Shown: positions 33,633 through 44,300 of the stretch, piece by piece
Layout: the number at the start of each line of letters is the position of its first letter
Position numbering within the stretch: the stretch's first letter is position 1
From: JAQIBY01 sp964615585
GTDB lineage: Bacteria > Bacteroidota > Bacteroidia > Bacteroidales > ML635J-15
Length of the DNA: 64,000 nucleotides
Direction of reading: 5' to 3'
NCBI GenBank assembly: GCA_964615585.1
Contig: CAZTNS010000002.1
Span: forward strand, 1-64,000
Translations under genes and position numbers: made by a program
The notes under the pieces: model-generated
Seen by the model: the letters and a program-made list of their open reading frames with translations, nothing else
Told to the model about the DNA's origin: nothing
Databases searched by the model: none

Positions 33633-34859
33633 ATGGATTTTTCGGAATTAAATCTAAGCCATAAATTGCAGGAAGCCATTTCTTTCATGGGATTTACCAA
33701 AACCACGCAAATACAGGAACTGGCCATACCCATCATCATGAAAAGGAAGGACTTGATTGCAAGTGCACAGACAGGCACAGGCAAAACAGCTGCATTTGTA
33801 TTGCCTTTGCTTGACATGATAAACAAAAACAACACGCATAATAAAGTAAAAGCCTTGATAGTTGTTCCCACGCGGGAGCTTGCCATACAGATAGACCGCG
33901 ACATACAGGGATTATCCTATTTTCTGCCGGTAACGTCGCTGCCTGTTTACGGTGGTGGTGACGGATCGGAATGGGGACAGGAAAGGAAAGCCCTTACTGA
34001 TGGTGTAGATATTGTAATTGCGACACCCGGTAAATTACTGGCTCACATCAAACTTGGCTATGTTGATTTTAGCAGGCTTGAATATTATGTGCTTGACGAA
34101 GCTGATAAAATGCTGGACATGGGCTTTTATGAGGACATCATGCTCATAACCAATCAATTGCCAAACAAACGGCAAACCTTGATGTTTAGTGCCACCATGC
34201 CCCCCAATATCAAAAAAATGGCACAAAAACTTCTACACGAGCCTGAAGAAATCAACATCAATTTATCAAAACCTGCCGAAGGGGTACTACAGGCTGTATA
34301 TCCGGTCAATGACAAAGATAAAATCCGTCTGATCCAAGAGTTGCTCGAAGGCAAAAAAGATTACAAACGCATTTTGATTTTTACAGCAACAAAAGCACAA
34401 GTAAATGAAATAGTCAGATCACTGAACAAAAAAGGCATGAATGCGCAGGGCATATCGTCGGATTTCGGACAAGATGAAAGGATAGACATACTGAATCGAT
34501 TCAAAGCAGCCCGCATAAGGATTCTTGTTGCCACGGATGTATTAAGCCGGGGCATAGACATCAAAAATATAGACCTTATTATCAATTATGAAGTTCCAAG
34601 GGATGCCGAAGACTATGTACACAGGGTAGGAAGAACAGCCAGGGCTGAGACCACAGGGGTTGCTCTCACTCTTGCCAGTCCTGATCAGATGCGGGATTTT
34701 GATAAGATAGAGAAACTCATTGAACAGAAAGTCCCAAAATTAAAGCTGCCCTTTGCCCCGGAGCAAACACCTGCATGGAACGTATCAAAAAAACAGTGGC
34801 ATCGCGGTAAATCAAAAAACAAGCCATTCCGGAATAAGAAGAAAAAACCCCGGCGTTAA
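33633..34859 (+). CDS. DEAD-box RNA helicase
   Basis: Protein of 408 residues. Motifs in order: Q motif (GFTKTTQIQ), I AQTGTGKT, Ia PTRELA, II DEAD in VLDEADKML, III SAT, IV LIFTATKAQ, V VATDVLSRGIDI and VI HRVGRTAR, with a basic tail (KKPRR). It unwinds RNA, for ribosome assembly or mRNA turnover. The start at 33633 is chosen because it gives the family N-terminus MDFSELNLS; the in-frame 33600 ATG adds an unlikely leader. A -7 match TACATTTG lies at 33595-33602. Confidence 0.93.
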   Translation: MDFSELNLSHKLQEAISFMGFTKTTQIQELAIPIIMKRKDLIASAQTGTGKTAAFVLPLLDMINKNNTHNKVKALIVVPTRELAIQIDRDIQGLSYFLPVTSLPVYGGGDGSEWGQERKALTDGVDIVIATPGKLLAHIKLGYVDFSRLEYYVLDEADKMLDMGFYEDIMLITNQLPNKRQTLMFSATMPPNIKKMAQKLLHEPEEININLSKPAEGVLQAVYPVNDKDKIRLIQELLEGKKDYKRILIFTATKAQVNEIVRSLNKKGMNAQGISSDFGQDERIDILNRFKAARIRILVATDVLSRGIDIKNIDLIINYEVPRDAEDYVHRVGRTARAETTGVALTLASPDQMRDFDKIEKLIEQKVPKLKLPFAPEQTPAWNVSKKQWHRGKSKNKPFRNKKKKPRR

Positions 34860-34888
34860 AAAAAAACGCCCCGGTAACCGGAGCGTTA
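34857..34888 (-). terminator. terminator of gcvT (minus strand)
   Basis: On the minus strand AACGCTCCGG and CCGGGGCGTT form a stem with loop TTA, followed by an uninterrupted run of about nine T residues. Its T-run overlaps the stop codon of the convergent helicase gene. Confidence 0.85.
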
Positions 34889-34893
34889 AGGGG

Positions 34894-36015
34894 TTATTTT
34901 ACTTCAGGCTTTTGGTCTTTGAATATCGGAGGTTTTACCACTTCGGCCTCAAGTTTTTTCCTGCGGACACCAATGTAAATTTTCGTACCTGATTTCCAGT
35001 ATCCCTGTTTCAGATATGCCAATCCAATGCCGGTATGCATCATCGGGGACATTGTACCGCTTGTCACCTCTCCTATTTCTTCTCCTTCTTCGTTATATGC
35101 CTTGTAATGTTGTCTTGGTATTCCCCTTTCATTCATCACAAAAGCTTTTAGCATTGTTTCGGGTTTATCGGTTTTCAGTTTTTCATGGTAGTCACGCATG
35201 ATGAAATCATTTCCATCCACAAATTTTGTGGCCCAACCGAGTCCTGCTTCTATTGGTGAAGTGGTATCATCAATATCATTGCCATAAAGACACATTTTCA
35301 TTTCCAGCCTCAATGTATCTCTGGCACCAAGGCCAATTGGTTTAATACCAAATTCTTTGCCGGCATCAAGCACAGCATTGTAGATTTTTTTTGCATCGGC
35401 ATTTTTCATGTATATTTCACAACCTCCGGCGCCGGTATATCCTGTTGTTGACAGCACCACATCATCCACACCGGCAAACCTGAGCGTTTTGACTGTATAA
35501 AACTCCATGTCCATGATGTTTTCGTCTGTGAGTTTTTGCATGGCTTTTCTGGCATAGGGCCCCTGGACAGCAAGCAAACTGATGTCTCCGGATAAATCTT
35601 TCAGCTCATTGCCTACACTAAGGCCAAAAGGTTCAGCTTGTTTTTTACACCACGCCCAGTCTTTTTCAATGTTAGCGGCATTGACCACCAGCCAGTATTT
35701 ATCCCCGGCAAAGCGATACACGAGAAAATCATCCACAATGCCACCTTTATCGTTTGGCATGCAGTTATACTGTACTTTCCCATCAACCATTGAGTTAACA
35801 TCGTTGGATGAAATGCGCTGAATAAATGCTTTGGCTTTGGGTCCGCTGACTTCAAATTCACCCATGTGTGATACATCAAACACGCCAAGTTTTTCACGCA
35901 CTGTCCGGTGTTCTGAAGTAATTCCTTCAAATTCTACGGGCATATTAAACCCGGCAAAAGGTACCATGCGCCCGCCCATGGATTTATGAACTTCTGTAAG
36001 AGCTGTATTTTTCAT
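34894..36015 (-). CDS. gcvT: aminomethyltransferase (glycine cleavage system T protein)
   Basis: Protein of 373 residues, full length for GcvT. Cues: GGRMVPFAGFNMPVEF at the start, VRENLGVFDVSHMGEF-type segment (here VREKLGVFDVSHMGEFEV), CMPNDKGGIVDDFLVYR with the catalytic Asp region, TGYTGAGGCEIY and the C-terminal barrel (VTSGTMSPMMHTGIGLAYL). It transfers the aminomethyl carbon of glycine to tetrahydrofolate in the cytoplasm. No gcvH or gcvP is next to it, which is usual in Bacteroidota, and no glycine riboswitch was recognised upstream. Confidence 0.95.
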   Translation of the reverse strand: MKNTALTEVHKSMGGRMVPFAGFNMPVEFEGITSEHRTVREKLGVFDVSHMGEFEVSGPKAKAFIQRISSNDVNSMVDGKVQYNCMPNDKGGIVDDFLVYRFAGDKYWLVVNAANIEKDWAWCKKQAEPFGLSVGNELKDLSGDISLLAVQGPYARKAMQKLTDENIMDMEFYTVKTLRFAGVDDVVLSTTGYTGAGGCEIYMKNADAKKIYNAVLDAGKEFGIKPIGLGARDTLRLEMKMCLYGNDIDDTTSPIEAGLGWATKFVDGNDFIMRDYHEKLKTDKPETMLKAFVMNERGIPRQHYKAYNEEGEEIGEVTSGTMSPMMHTGIGLAYLKQGYWKSGTKIYIGVRRKKLEAEVVKPPIFKDQKPEVK

Positions 36016-36055
36016 ATAAAAACAAGATTTAAAGTAATTTATCTAAAAACAAGTG

Positions 36056-38062
36056 TTATTCATTTTCCAATACAGTAAATTCAACGCGCCGGTTGAGTTG
36101 TCTTCCTTTTTCAGTATCGTTATCAGCAATTGGTTGTTTAAACGCATATCCTTTGTACTTGAGACGATCCTTGTTGATGCCCTGTTTAACCAGGTATTCC
36201 ACAACAGCCTTGGCTCTTTCCCGGGATAAATTCATGTTATATTCCATGCTGCCACGGTTATCCGTGTGTCCACTGATTTCAATCACCAGCTTTGGATTTT
36301 CATTCAATACGTCAATCACCTTATTGAGTTCTGCATAGGAAGATTCACGGAGGGTAGCTTTATCGTAATCAAAAAAGATGTTTTTGAGAACAATTTTGGT
36401 GCCTACTTCAATGGGTTGTAAAAGCACCTCCTTTTTTACTTTTTCAAATTCCGATGTATCAGCAATATTAAAATTCTCTGAATGAAACATGTAGCCTTCT
36501 TTATTGACTGACAGGCCGTAGTTCTTACCGGACGGCAGGCTGGCCACAAATTTGCCCGTAGCTTCGTTGGAAGTCAAATCGACAATTTTTTCATTTTTTT
36601 CATTGTCCACAATTTCAATTTTGGCTTTTAAAGGCTCCATGGTTTTTGCATCTTTTACAAAGCCTGTAAAGAGGGTCAGCCTGGCAGTAACTTGTTTTTC
36701 TTCCTCTTCTTCCACTTCTTTCTCGGGATACAGGATTTGGTAGATATCGTAAGACCCGTATCCGTCCGGGCGCACTGAACTAATGTAGGCGTGTCTGCCA
36801 TCAGCAGCAATCGAGAAAAAAGCTTCATTATCAGGTGTATTAATGGGATATCCCAGATTTACAGGCGCAGACCAGTTTCCATTGGTATCTTTCACCGACC
36901 TGAAAATATCAAAACCACCCATTGAATTGTGTCCCTGTGAACAAAAATACAAGGTTCTTCCATCGGGATGTATAAGCACGCCCTCTTCGTCATATTCTGT
37001 ATTGATAACGGGACCTATATTTACCGGCTCTGACCAGCTACCCCAAGTTTCCTTTTTACTGACAAATATATCACGGCCGCCAAAATTTCCACTGGGCCTG
37101 TTTGATACAATGTACATGGTTTTCCCATCGTATGAAACACTCACTTTTGATTCATGATACTCAGTGTTTATAGGTTCACCAAGCGATTCAGGGTTACTCC
37201 AATTGTTACCATCTTGTTCTGTAATAAAGATATCGCCTCCTTTTTCGGTCTGCGCTTTATAAACATACATGACTTGCCCGTCGGTGGATACTCCACTGAT
37301 AGCGTCATGACCTTTGGTATTGATGGGAGATTTAAAGCGTTTTGCTCTTGACCAGGTGCCATCGTCATTCTTATCAGCATACCAAACATCTTCACAGTAT
37401 TGCCCATCAACGTTATCAATAGGATTGCCAATATATTTTCGCCTGGAAGTAAATAATATCCTTGAGCCATCAGCAAGGATCATGGGATTATATTCCGGAT
37501 ACTCTGTATTAATTTTTTCTCCCAAATTGGTGATTTTAACATCCACAGTATCTTTAAGCAATTTTATGCCATTACGGCACTCCGTAATGCGCTTATTGAC
37601 TTTGTTTTTTTTATCCTTGCCCATTTTTGGGAACTTTGATCTATAAGAAGAGTAGGCTTTTATTGCATCCTGAAAATTATAATTCAACTGACGTGCATGT
37701 CCCAACTTAAGGAGTAACTCATCTTCATCCATGCTGTCGCTGTCCAATTTATATGCCTTTTCCAGATAGGGCAATGCTTTTGTTTTTGCAACCGATTGGA
37801 GGTAAGCACTCCCGATTTTATAATTCAATTCTGCATTATCAGGATTGAATTCCTGGGCTTTCTGATAATGATCAATGGCTTTCTGCGGATCATTATCTTT
37901 TTCCATTGCTTTATCACCATAACGTATCTGCCTTTTTGCTGACCTTAGTTCATTCTTACGGTCAGGGAAATCAGACCGTTTAAACTTAATGTTTTCCTGG
38001 GCTAATCCTGAGATTAGAAATAGGAATAAGCCCACAACAAGCAACCCGATTTTTTTGTTCAT
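36056..38062 (-). CDS. PorE-like OmpA-family protein, tandem copy B
   Basis: Protein of 668 residues with signal peptide (1-21), TPR segment (about 45-170, AIDHYQKAQEFNPDNAELNYKI), PD40 propeller (about 180-430; repeats of INTEYHES.. and GRTLYFCSQGHNSMGGFDIF), a CRD-like domain (about 465-545, LTLFTGFVKDAKTMEPLKAK) and a C-terminal OmpA domain (about 555-665, ISGHTDNRGSMEYNMNLSRE). It closely resembles the gene immediately upstream (same CRD and OmpA sequence pattern), so the two are a tandem duplication; the gap is 11 nt. Role: outer-membrane/peptidoglycan link, perhaps T9SS. Confidence 0.88.
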   Translation of the reverse strand: MNKKIGLLVVGLFLFLISGLAQENIKFKRSDFPDRKNELRSAKRQIRYGDKAMEKDNDPQKAIDHYQKAQEFNPDNAELNYKIGSAYLQSVAKTKALPYLEKAYKLDSDSMDEDELLLKLGHARQLNYNFQDAIKAYSSYRSKFPKMGKDKKNKVNKRITECRNGIKLLKDTVDVKITNLGEKINTEYPEYNPMILADGSRILFTSRRKYIGNPIDNVDGQYCEDVWYADKNDDGTWSRAKRFKSPINTKGHDAISGVSTDGQVMYVYKAQTEKGGDIFITEQDGNNWSNPESLGEPINTEYHESKVSVSYDGKTMYIVSNRPSGNFGGRDIFVSKKETWGSWSEPVNIGPVINTEYDEEGVLIHPDGRTLYFCSQGHNSMGGFDIFRSVKDTNGNWSAPVNLGYPINTPDNEAFFSIAADGRHAYISSVRPDGYGSYDIYQILYPEKEVEEEEEKQVTARLTLFTGFVKDAKTMEPLKAKIEIVDNEKNEKIVDLTSNEATGKFVASLPSGKNYGLSVNKEGYMFHSENFNIADTSEFEKVKKEVLLQPIEVGTKIVLKNIFFDYDKATLRESSYAELNKVIDVLNENPKLVIEISGHTDNRGSMEYNMNLSRERAKAVVEYLVKQGINKDRLKYKGYAFKQPIADNDTEKGRQLNRRVEFTVLENE

Positions 38063-38073
38063 AATGATTCAAG

Positions 38074-40179
38074 TTAATTAACACTGAGTACTTTAAATTC
38101 CACCCTCCTGTTATTTTGCCTACCTTCATCAGTATCATTTGTATCAATGGGTTTTAGATAAGCATATCCTTTATATTCAAGCCTGTCTTTATCAATTCCC
38201 ATGTTTTCGAGGTAATCAACAACAGCTTTGGCGCGTGCCTCAGAAAGTTCGGTATTGTATTTCAGGGACCCTCTGTTATCGGTATGTCCACCAATTTCGA
38301 TGCGCATATCCTTATAATTTTCAAGCAGTTTATGCAGCCTTTCCAGTTCAGGATAAGACTCGGGTCTGAGTGTTGCTTTATCATAATCAAAGAAAATGTT
38401 CTTCAATACAATTTTTGAACCTACCCCTACCTTACTGAGTACAATATCCTTAATAACTTCCTGATATCCTTTGGCTGCAGGGATATTAAAGTTTTCAGAA
38501 TGAAACAGATAACCTTCTGCCTTTACACTGATACCATAATTTTTTCCGGATGGCAATGATACCATGTATTTACCAGTGCTGGAATTTGAGTTTGTAACGT
38601 TAATGACTTCATTTTTCTCGTTATCCACGATTTCAATTTCTGCCCTGATGGGCATTTCGGAAATGGCATCTGTAACTGTTCCTTTGAGCAATGTCAGCCG
38701 CACGGTTTTCACGTCCACTTCATCAGCCACAATCTTATCACTGATAGTTGAACTAAGGCTTGCAATCAATTTATCTTCTGTACCATGAACCATAAGCTTT
38801 TCAGGTCCCAGAAAAGTGATGCGGTAAATATCCTGTCCGCCATATCCTGACTCCCGGACAGTGCTATAATAACCAAATCGGCCTGAACCTGCCATAACAA
38901 AGAAAACATCCTGGTCTGGTGTGTTTATAGGATAACCAAGATTTACAGGCTCCGACCAGCTGCCTTCTTCATCTTTTTCAGAATAAAATATGTCATATTC
39001 TCCCATGCTACTGTGGCCTTCAGAGCTAAAATAAATGGTTCTGCCGTCTGCATGAATAAAGCAGGCTTCTTCGTTGTGCTCAGTATTGATTGTTGGGCCG
39101 ATATTTTTCACTTTTCCCCACTTACCTTTCTCTGTTTTCTCACAATAGTATATGTCCTTATCACCATAAGATTCCTGGCCATAATCATCCTTTTTCCTGT
39201 CGCTTACAAAATAAAGGTATTTTCCGTCGGGAGACACGGAAGCACTTGTTTCATGATATTTTGTATTGATATGTTTGGACATTTCTTCCGGTTCTGACCA
39301 TTCGTCTCCTTCAAGTTTGCTTTCCATAATCGTACCGGTTGGAGTTCCATTGTATGTAAAAAGTATCTGTCCATCATATGAAAGGCCAATAGAGGCATCG
39401 TGCCCATCCGTATTGAGATCACGCATGTTGGTGGCATTGGTCCATCTCCCCTGCTTATCCTTCACTGACATATAAAGGTCTTCGTAATATTGAAAATCTT
39501 TGGGATCACGTTCCCCTCCGGTGGTTACTTCTCTGCGTGATGTAAATATTATCATGGATTCATCTGCCGTAATAACCGGTCCATATTCGGGATATTTAGT
39601 ATTGATAGCAGGCCCCAGGTTATCAACAAACACCCTGATGGGATTGTTATAGAATTTTTTGGCATTATTACACTGTTCAATTCTTTGCCGGGCTTTGTCA
39701 ATGATGGCTTCATCATAATCAGAATCACCTGTACCCTGATATGTGTTTATGAACTTATTTATTGTTTCAATGGCTTTATCAAATTTGTAATTATAATGGT
39801 AAGCCCGTCCAAGCATGTAGAGAATATCGTATGCCACAGCCTGGTCTTTCTGATAAGCTTTTTCAAGTACTTCAATCGCTTTATCGACTTTCTTATCAGC
39901 CATATAACACGCACCCAGCTTATAATTAAGGGGTGGATAATTTCTGTTATAAGCAGCAGCTTCTTTATAATAAGGCAATGCCCTTTTTAAAGCTCCCTTG
40001 GACTTATTGGCATAAAAATCATCTGCTTCCTTAATGGCTTTCCATGCATCTCTGAAACCTGATTTACGGTGTTTAAAATCACGCTTGCTTATATCGACAT
40101 CAACCTGGGCAACAGACAAAAATGGGCACATTAAAATCCCCCCAAGCAATACCAATAATAATATTTTTATTTTTTTCAT
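38074..40179 (-). CDS. PorE-like OmpA-family protein, tandem copy A
   Basis: Protein of 701 residues with the same domain order as its downstream neighbour: signal peptide (1-24), TPR (about 45-175), PD40 propeller (about 185-445), CRD-like domain (about 500-575, TLLKGTVTDAISEMPIRAEI) and OmpA (about 590-698, IGGHTDNRGSLKYNTELSEA). It differs by an insert of about 25 residues before the CRD (DKLIASLSSTISDKIVADEV region). It starts 18 nt after the TPR gene and ends 11 nt before copy B, so TPR-A-B form one operon. Confidence 0.88.
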   Translation of the reverse strand: MKKIKILLLVLLGGILMCPFLSVAQVDVDISKRDFKHRKSGFRDAWKAIKEADDFYANKSKGALKRALPYYKEAAAYNRNYPPLNYKLGACYMADKKVDKAIEVLEKAYQKDQAVAYDILYMLGRAYHYNYKFDKAIETINKFINTYQGTGDSDYDEAIIDKARQRIEQCNNAKKFYNNPIRVFVDNLGPAINTKYPEYGPVITADESMIIFTSRREVTTGGERDPKDFQYYEDLYMSVKDKQGRWTNATNMRDLNTDGHDASIGLSYDGQILFTYNGTPTGTIMESKLEGDEWSEPEEMSKHINTKYHETSASVSPDGKYLYFVSDRKKDDYGQESYGDKDIYYCEKTEKGKWGKVKNIGPTINTEHNEEACFIHADGRTIYFSSEGHSSMGEYDIFYSEKDEEGSWSEPVNLGYPINTPDQDVFFVMAGSGRFGYYSTVRESGYGGQDIYRITFLGPEKLMVHGTEDKLIASLSSTISDKIVADEVDVKTVRLTLLKGTVTDAISEMPIRAEIEIVDNEKNEVINVTNSNSSTGKYMVSLPSGKNYGISVKAEGYLFHSENFNIPAAKGYQEVIKDIVLSKVGVGSKIVLKNIFFDYDKATLRPESYPELERLHKLLENYKDMRIEIGGHTDNRGSLKYNTELSEARAKAVVDYLENMGIDKDRLEYKGYAYLKPIDTNDTDEGRQNNRRVEFKVLSVN

Positions 40180-40197
40180 AATTCACATAATTTTTAA

Positions 40198-41322
40198 TTA
40201 ATCACAATACATTAAATATGATTCAGCTTGTTCCACACCTAGTTCAAGGGCTTTTTTCCAGTCTTCACAAGCCCCTTCAAAATTTCTCATCATTTCTTTG
40301 GCATTTCCCCTGTGAAGGTATGCATATGCATAATCAGGATCCAGTGCAATCGCTTTTGTGTATGCACTGACTGCTTTATCATATTCTTCTAGTTGATAAT
40401 AAACCAAACCTATATTATTGTGGGCATAAGCATAATCCCTGTCAATATATAAAACTTCTTCAAAATCTTTCAGGGCCTCTTCATGGTTTTCTTTCTCATA
40501 TTTGGCAATGCCCCGGTTATTTATAGCAACCAAATAATCCCGGTCAATTTCAAGGGCAGCATCATAATCTGCAATGGCTTTATCGTATTCTTCCATGATG
40601 CGATACACACTTCCTCTGTTTGAATAATACATGGGATTGTCGTCATCATATTTTATTGCCTTGTTATAATCGCTGACTGCTTTTTCATACTCATCGAGTT
40701 GACGGTATGTACTGGCTCTGTCATTAAAAATCATCGCATTCTTTTTGTCATTCTTCAAAGCATGGTCAAAATATTTAAGTGCCTGATCATATTCTTCGTT
40801 CATAAACGAAATCACCCCAAGATAATAATCCATTTTGGGATTTTCAAATCCCATTTCTTTGGCTTTCAGTAATTTTTTCTCAGCTTCAGTATATTCCTCC
40901 TGTCTCATTGCAATGATCCCCAACATATAATAAGCTGATTCAATATCAGGATTGAGTTCAGTGGTTTTTTCAAGGTCACTTTTTGCCAATTCAAGCTTAT
41001 CCCACTGAAAATAAGCAGATCCCCGGTTCAGATAAGCTTGTTCAAAATCCGGGTTTAAAATGATGGCTTCATTAAATTTACTTATGGCCTGTTGATACAT
41101 TTCTGCTTTTAAAAGATCAACACCCGCGTTGTATTCAAGCTGCGCTTCCTGGCCTTCTTCTGCAACGACACTATCACTTCGTGTGGTATCCACAACAACT
41201 TTTGTTGGCACCACTACCTTGTTTTGAGCAGTATCACTTTCGGTCTCATTTTGGGCAAAAGACTTCCCTGTCATGCAAAGCACGATAAAGAAAAGCAGGA
41301 TTAATTTGTGTATTGTTTTCAT
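40198..41322 (-). CDS. exported TPR protein
   Basis: Protein of 374 residues if started at MKTIHKLILLFF (41322), which gives a clear signal peptide; an in-frame ATG at 41355 adds 11 residues. Residues about 65-365 are nine or so consecutive TPR units (for example AIADYDAALEIDRDYLVAINN, AVSAYTKAIALDPDYAYAY) that are strongly aromatic (Tyr-rich). Likely a periplasmic scaffold. It is the first gene of the operon with the two PorE-like proteins and may be their partner. Confidence 0.88.
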   Translation of the reverse strand: MKTIHKLILLFFIVLCMTGKSFAQNETESDTAQNKVVVPTKVVVDTTRSDSVVAEEGQEAQLEYNAGVDLLKAEMYQQAISKFNEAIILNPDFEQAYLNRGSAYFQWDKLELAKSDLEKTTELNPDIESAYYMLGIIAMRQEEYTEAEKKLLKAKEMGFENPKMDYYLGVISFMNEEYDQALKYFDHALKNDKKNAMIFNDRASTYRQLDEYEKAVSDYNKAIKYDDDNPMYYSNRGSVYRIMEEYDKAIADYDAALEIDRDYLVAINNRGIAKYEKENHEEALKDFEEVLYIDRDYAYAHNNIGLVYYQLEEYDKAVSAYTKAIALDPDYAYAYLHRGNAKEMMRNFEGACEDWKKALELGVEQAESYLMYCD

Positions 41323-41389
41323 ACATCTTGATTTTATATTATGATAATCTAACATTTAATTACACTTTTTTCGAGATCAAATATCATGC

Positions 41390-44300
41390 CTATGGCAATG
41401 CTTCGGCACCAGGCATTCCATGACAATTTTTATATTTTTTTCCGCTACCGCAAGGGCACGGATCATTTCGTCCGACTTTTTTTGCTACCCGTACCGGTTC
41501 AGCTTTTTGTTTTGCTTTGGATGGATCATTATAACCCGGGTCTTGTCTTCCGGCTTTCATATTACGGGTATCCAGTTTACGGCGATTTTCAGCTTCTTTT
41601 ACTTCATCAGGGTCTTCAATGGGAATTTGTCCTTTCATAAGCACAGAAACTACCGACCTGTTAATCCTGTTAAGCAAACTTTTAAATAAATCATACGATT
41701 CCAGCTTATAAATCAACAAAGGATCTTTTTGTTCATAAGATGCATTTTGCACTGATTGTCGCAGATCATCCATTTCCCTAAGGTGTTCTTTCCACATTTC
41801 ATCAATAGACGCCAGAACAACAGTTTTATCGTACGAATTAACTACCTCACGGCCTTTGGTTTCGTAAGCTTTTTCAAGGTTGACTATCACCTTGAAAGTT
41901 TTGGAGCCATCTGTTACAGGAACGACAATATTTTTATAAACGGCAGCTTGGGTTTTATACACATGTTGAATAACAGGTAGAGCCTGTTCCGCAATACGAT
42001 TAACCTGTTGTTTATGTGTTTCCACCACTTTTTCATAAAGTAAATCAACAAGCTCGGTGGGTTTTTTTGCTTTAAAATCATCTTCGTCAAAAGGAGCTTC
42101 AATGGAAAGATTCCTCAATAAATCCAGTTGGAAATCTGCAAATTCAGAAATACCATGATGTTCATCAATCAGAGCAGTACACAGGTCGAACATCATATTG
42201 GCAATATCAACCCCCAGTCTTTCACCATCAAGAGCGTGTCTGCGCTTTTTGTAAATCACCGTACGCTGGGCATTCATCACGTCATCGTATTCGAGCAATC
42301 TTTTACGAACGCCAAAACTGTTTTCTTCAACTTTTTTCTGAGCCCTCTCAATGGAACGGGAAATCATTTTATGTTGAATGGTTTCACCTTCCTTTACCCC
42401 CATCCTGTCCATAAGTTTAGAAATACGATCGGAACCAAACAGTCGCATGAGATCATCTTCCAGGGAAACATAAAATTGTGAAGAACCGGGGTCCCCTTGT
42501 CGCCCGGCCCTACCCCTTAACTGGCGATCAACCCGACGGGAATCATGCCTGGCAGTACCAATAATAGCCAGTCCTCCGGCTTTTTTCACTTCATTGCTGA
42601 TCTTAATGTCTGTTCCTCGCCCTGCCATATTGGTGGCAATGGTAACAGCACTTTTCCTGCCTGCTTCTGCTACAATGGCTGCTTCTCGTTTGTGCAATTT
42701 TGCATTTAACACATTGTGCTTAATCCCACGCCGGTTAAGCATGCGGCTGAGAATTTCAGATATATCAACAGAGGTTGTCCCAACAAGCACAGGTCTGCCG
42801 ATTTTAGTTAACTCAACAATATCATCAATGGCTGCCTGGTATTTTTCGCGTTTTGTTTTATAAACCAGGTCTTGTTTATCATCACGGATCACAGGTTCAT
42901 TTGTAGGGATCACCACAACATCAAGTTTATAAATATCCCAAAACTCTCCGGCTTCAGTTTCAGCAGTACCAGTCATACCCGACAATTTATGATACATTCT
43001 GAAATAATTCTGCAGTGTAATGGTAGCATGTGTCTGTGTTGCAGCTTCCACGGTTACATTTTCCTTGGCTTCAATGGCCTGGTGTAAACCATCAGAATAC
43101 CTTCTTCCTTCCATGATCCTGCCGGTTTGCTCATCCACAATTTTTACTTTATTTTCCATCACCACGTACTCAACATCTTTTTCAAAAAGTGTATATGCTT
43201 TTAATAATTGGTTGATGGTATGCACCCGCTCAGATTTATTTGAAAAATCAGCAATCATTGAAGATTTTTTCTCAGCTTTTTCTTTTGGATCAGAATATTG
43301 TTTTTCGATTTTTGCAATTTCGGAGCCAATATCAGGAAGGATAAAAAAGGAGGGGTCTTCACCTGACTCGGCAAGAATATCATAACCTTTATCTGTGATC
43401 TCAACAGCATTTTGTTTTTCATCAATCACAAAATACAGGTCATCGGTCACTTTATGCATATGTTTGGAATTATCCTGCATGTAATAATTCTCGGTTTTTT
43501 GCATGAGGGTTTTTATGCCTTCCTCAGAAAGAAATTTAATTAAAGGTTTGTATTTGGGCAAAGCTTTATAAACCTGGAGCAACTTAAATCCTCCTTTTTC
43601 CCGGTTTCCTTCTGAGATCAGTTTTTTTGATTCGTTAAGCAATGATGTAGCCAGTGCTCGTTGTGAATTATACAGTCGTTTGACCACATCTTTATACTGG
43701 TCAAACAATTGATCCTGTGTTTGGGATGTGGGGCCGGAAATAATCAATGGTGTTCTGGCATCGTCGATGAGTACAGAATCCACCTCATCTACAATGGAAA
43801 AATTATGCCTTCTCTGCACTTGATCTTCAAGGCTCAGGGCCATGTTATCCCTCAGGTAATCGAAGCCAAACTCGTTGTTTGTACCATAGGTAATATCGGC
43901 ATTGTAGGCTTTTCTTCGTTCAATAGAATTTGGTTGATGCTTGTCAATACAATCAACGGAAAATCCATGGAACTGAAAAACCGGCCCCATCCATTCTGCA
44001 TCCCTTTTGGCCAGATAATCATTAACAGTAACCAAATGGGTGCCTCTTCCTGTCAGGGCATTCAGATAAAGCGGCAAAGTAGCTGCCAGGGTTTTTCCCT
44101 CCCCTGTGGCCATCTCGGCAATTTTTCCATGATGCAATACTATCCCGCCGATAAGCTGCACATCATAATGTACCATATCCCAGACAATTTCATTGCCTCC
44201 TGCCTTCCAACTGTTGAAATAAACAGCTTTATCACCTCGTATTTCAATAAAATCATTGCCGGGAGCCAGTTGTTTATCAAACTCTGAAGCAGTAACAATA

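Noticed and set aside
34894..36056. Glycine riboswitch upstream of gcvT
   Set aside because: Only about 40 bp separate gcvT from the next gene and no tandem GGA-rich aptamer pattern is present.
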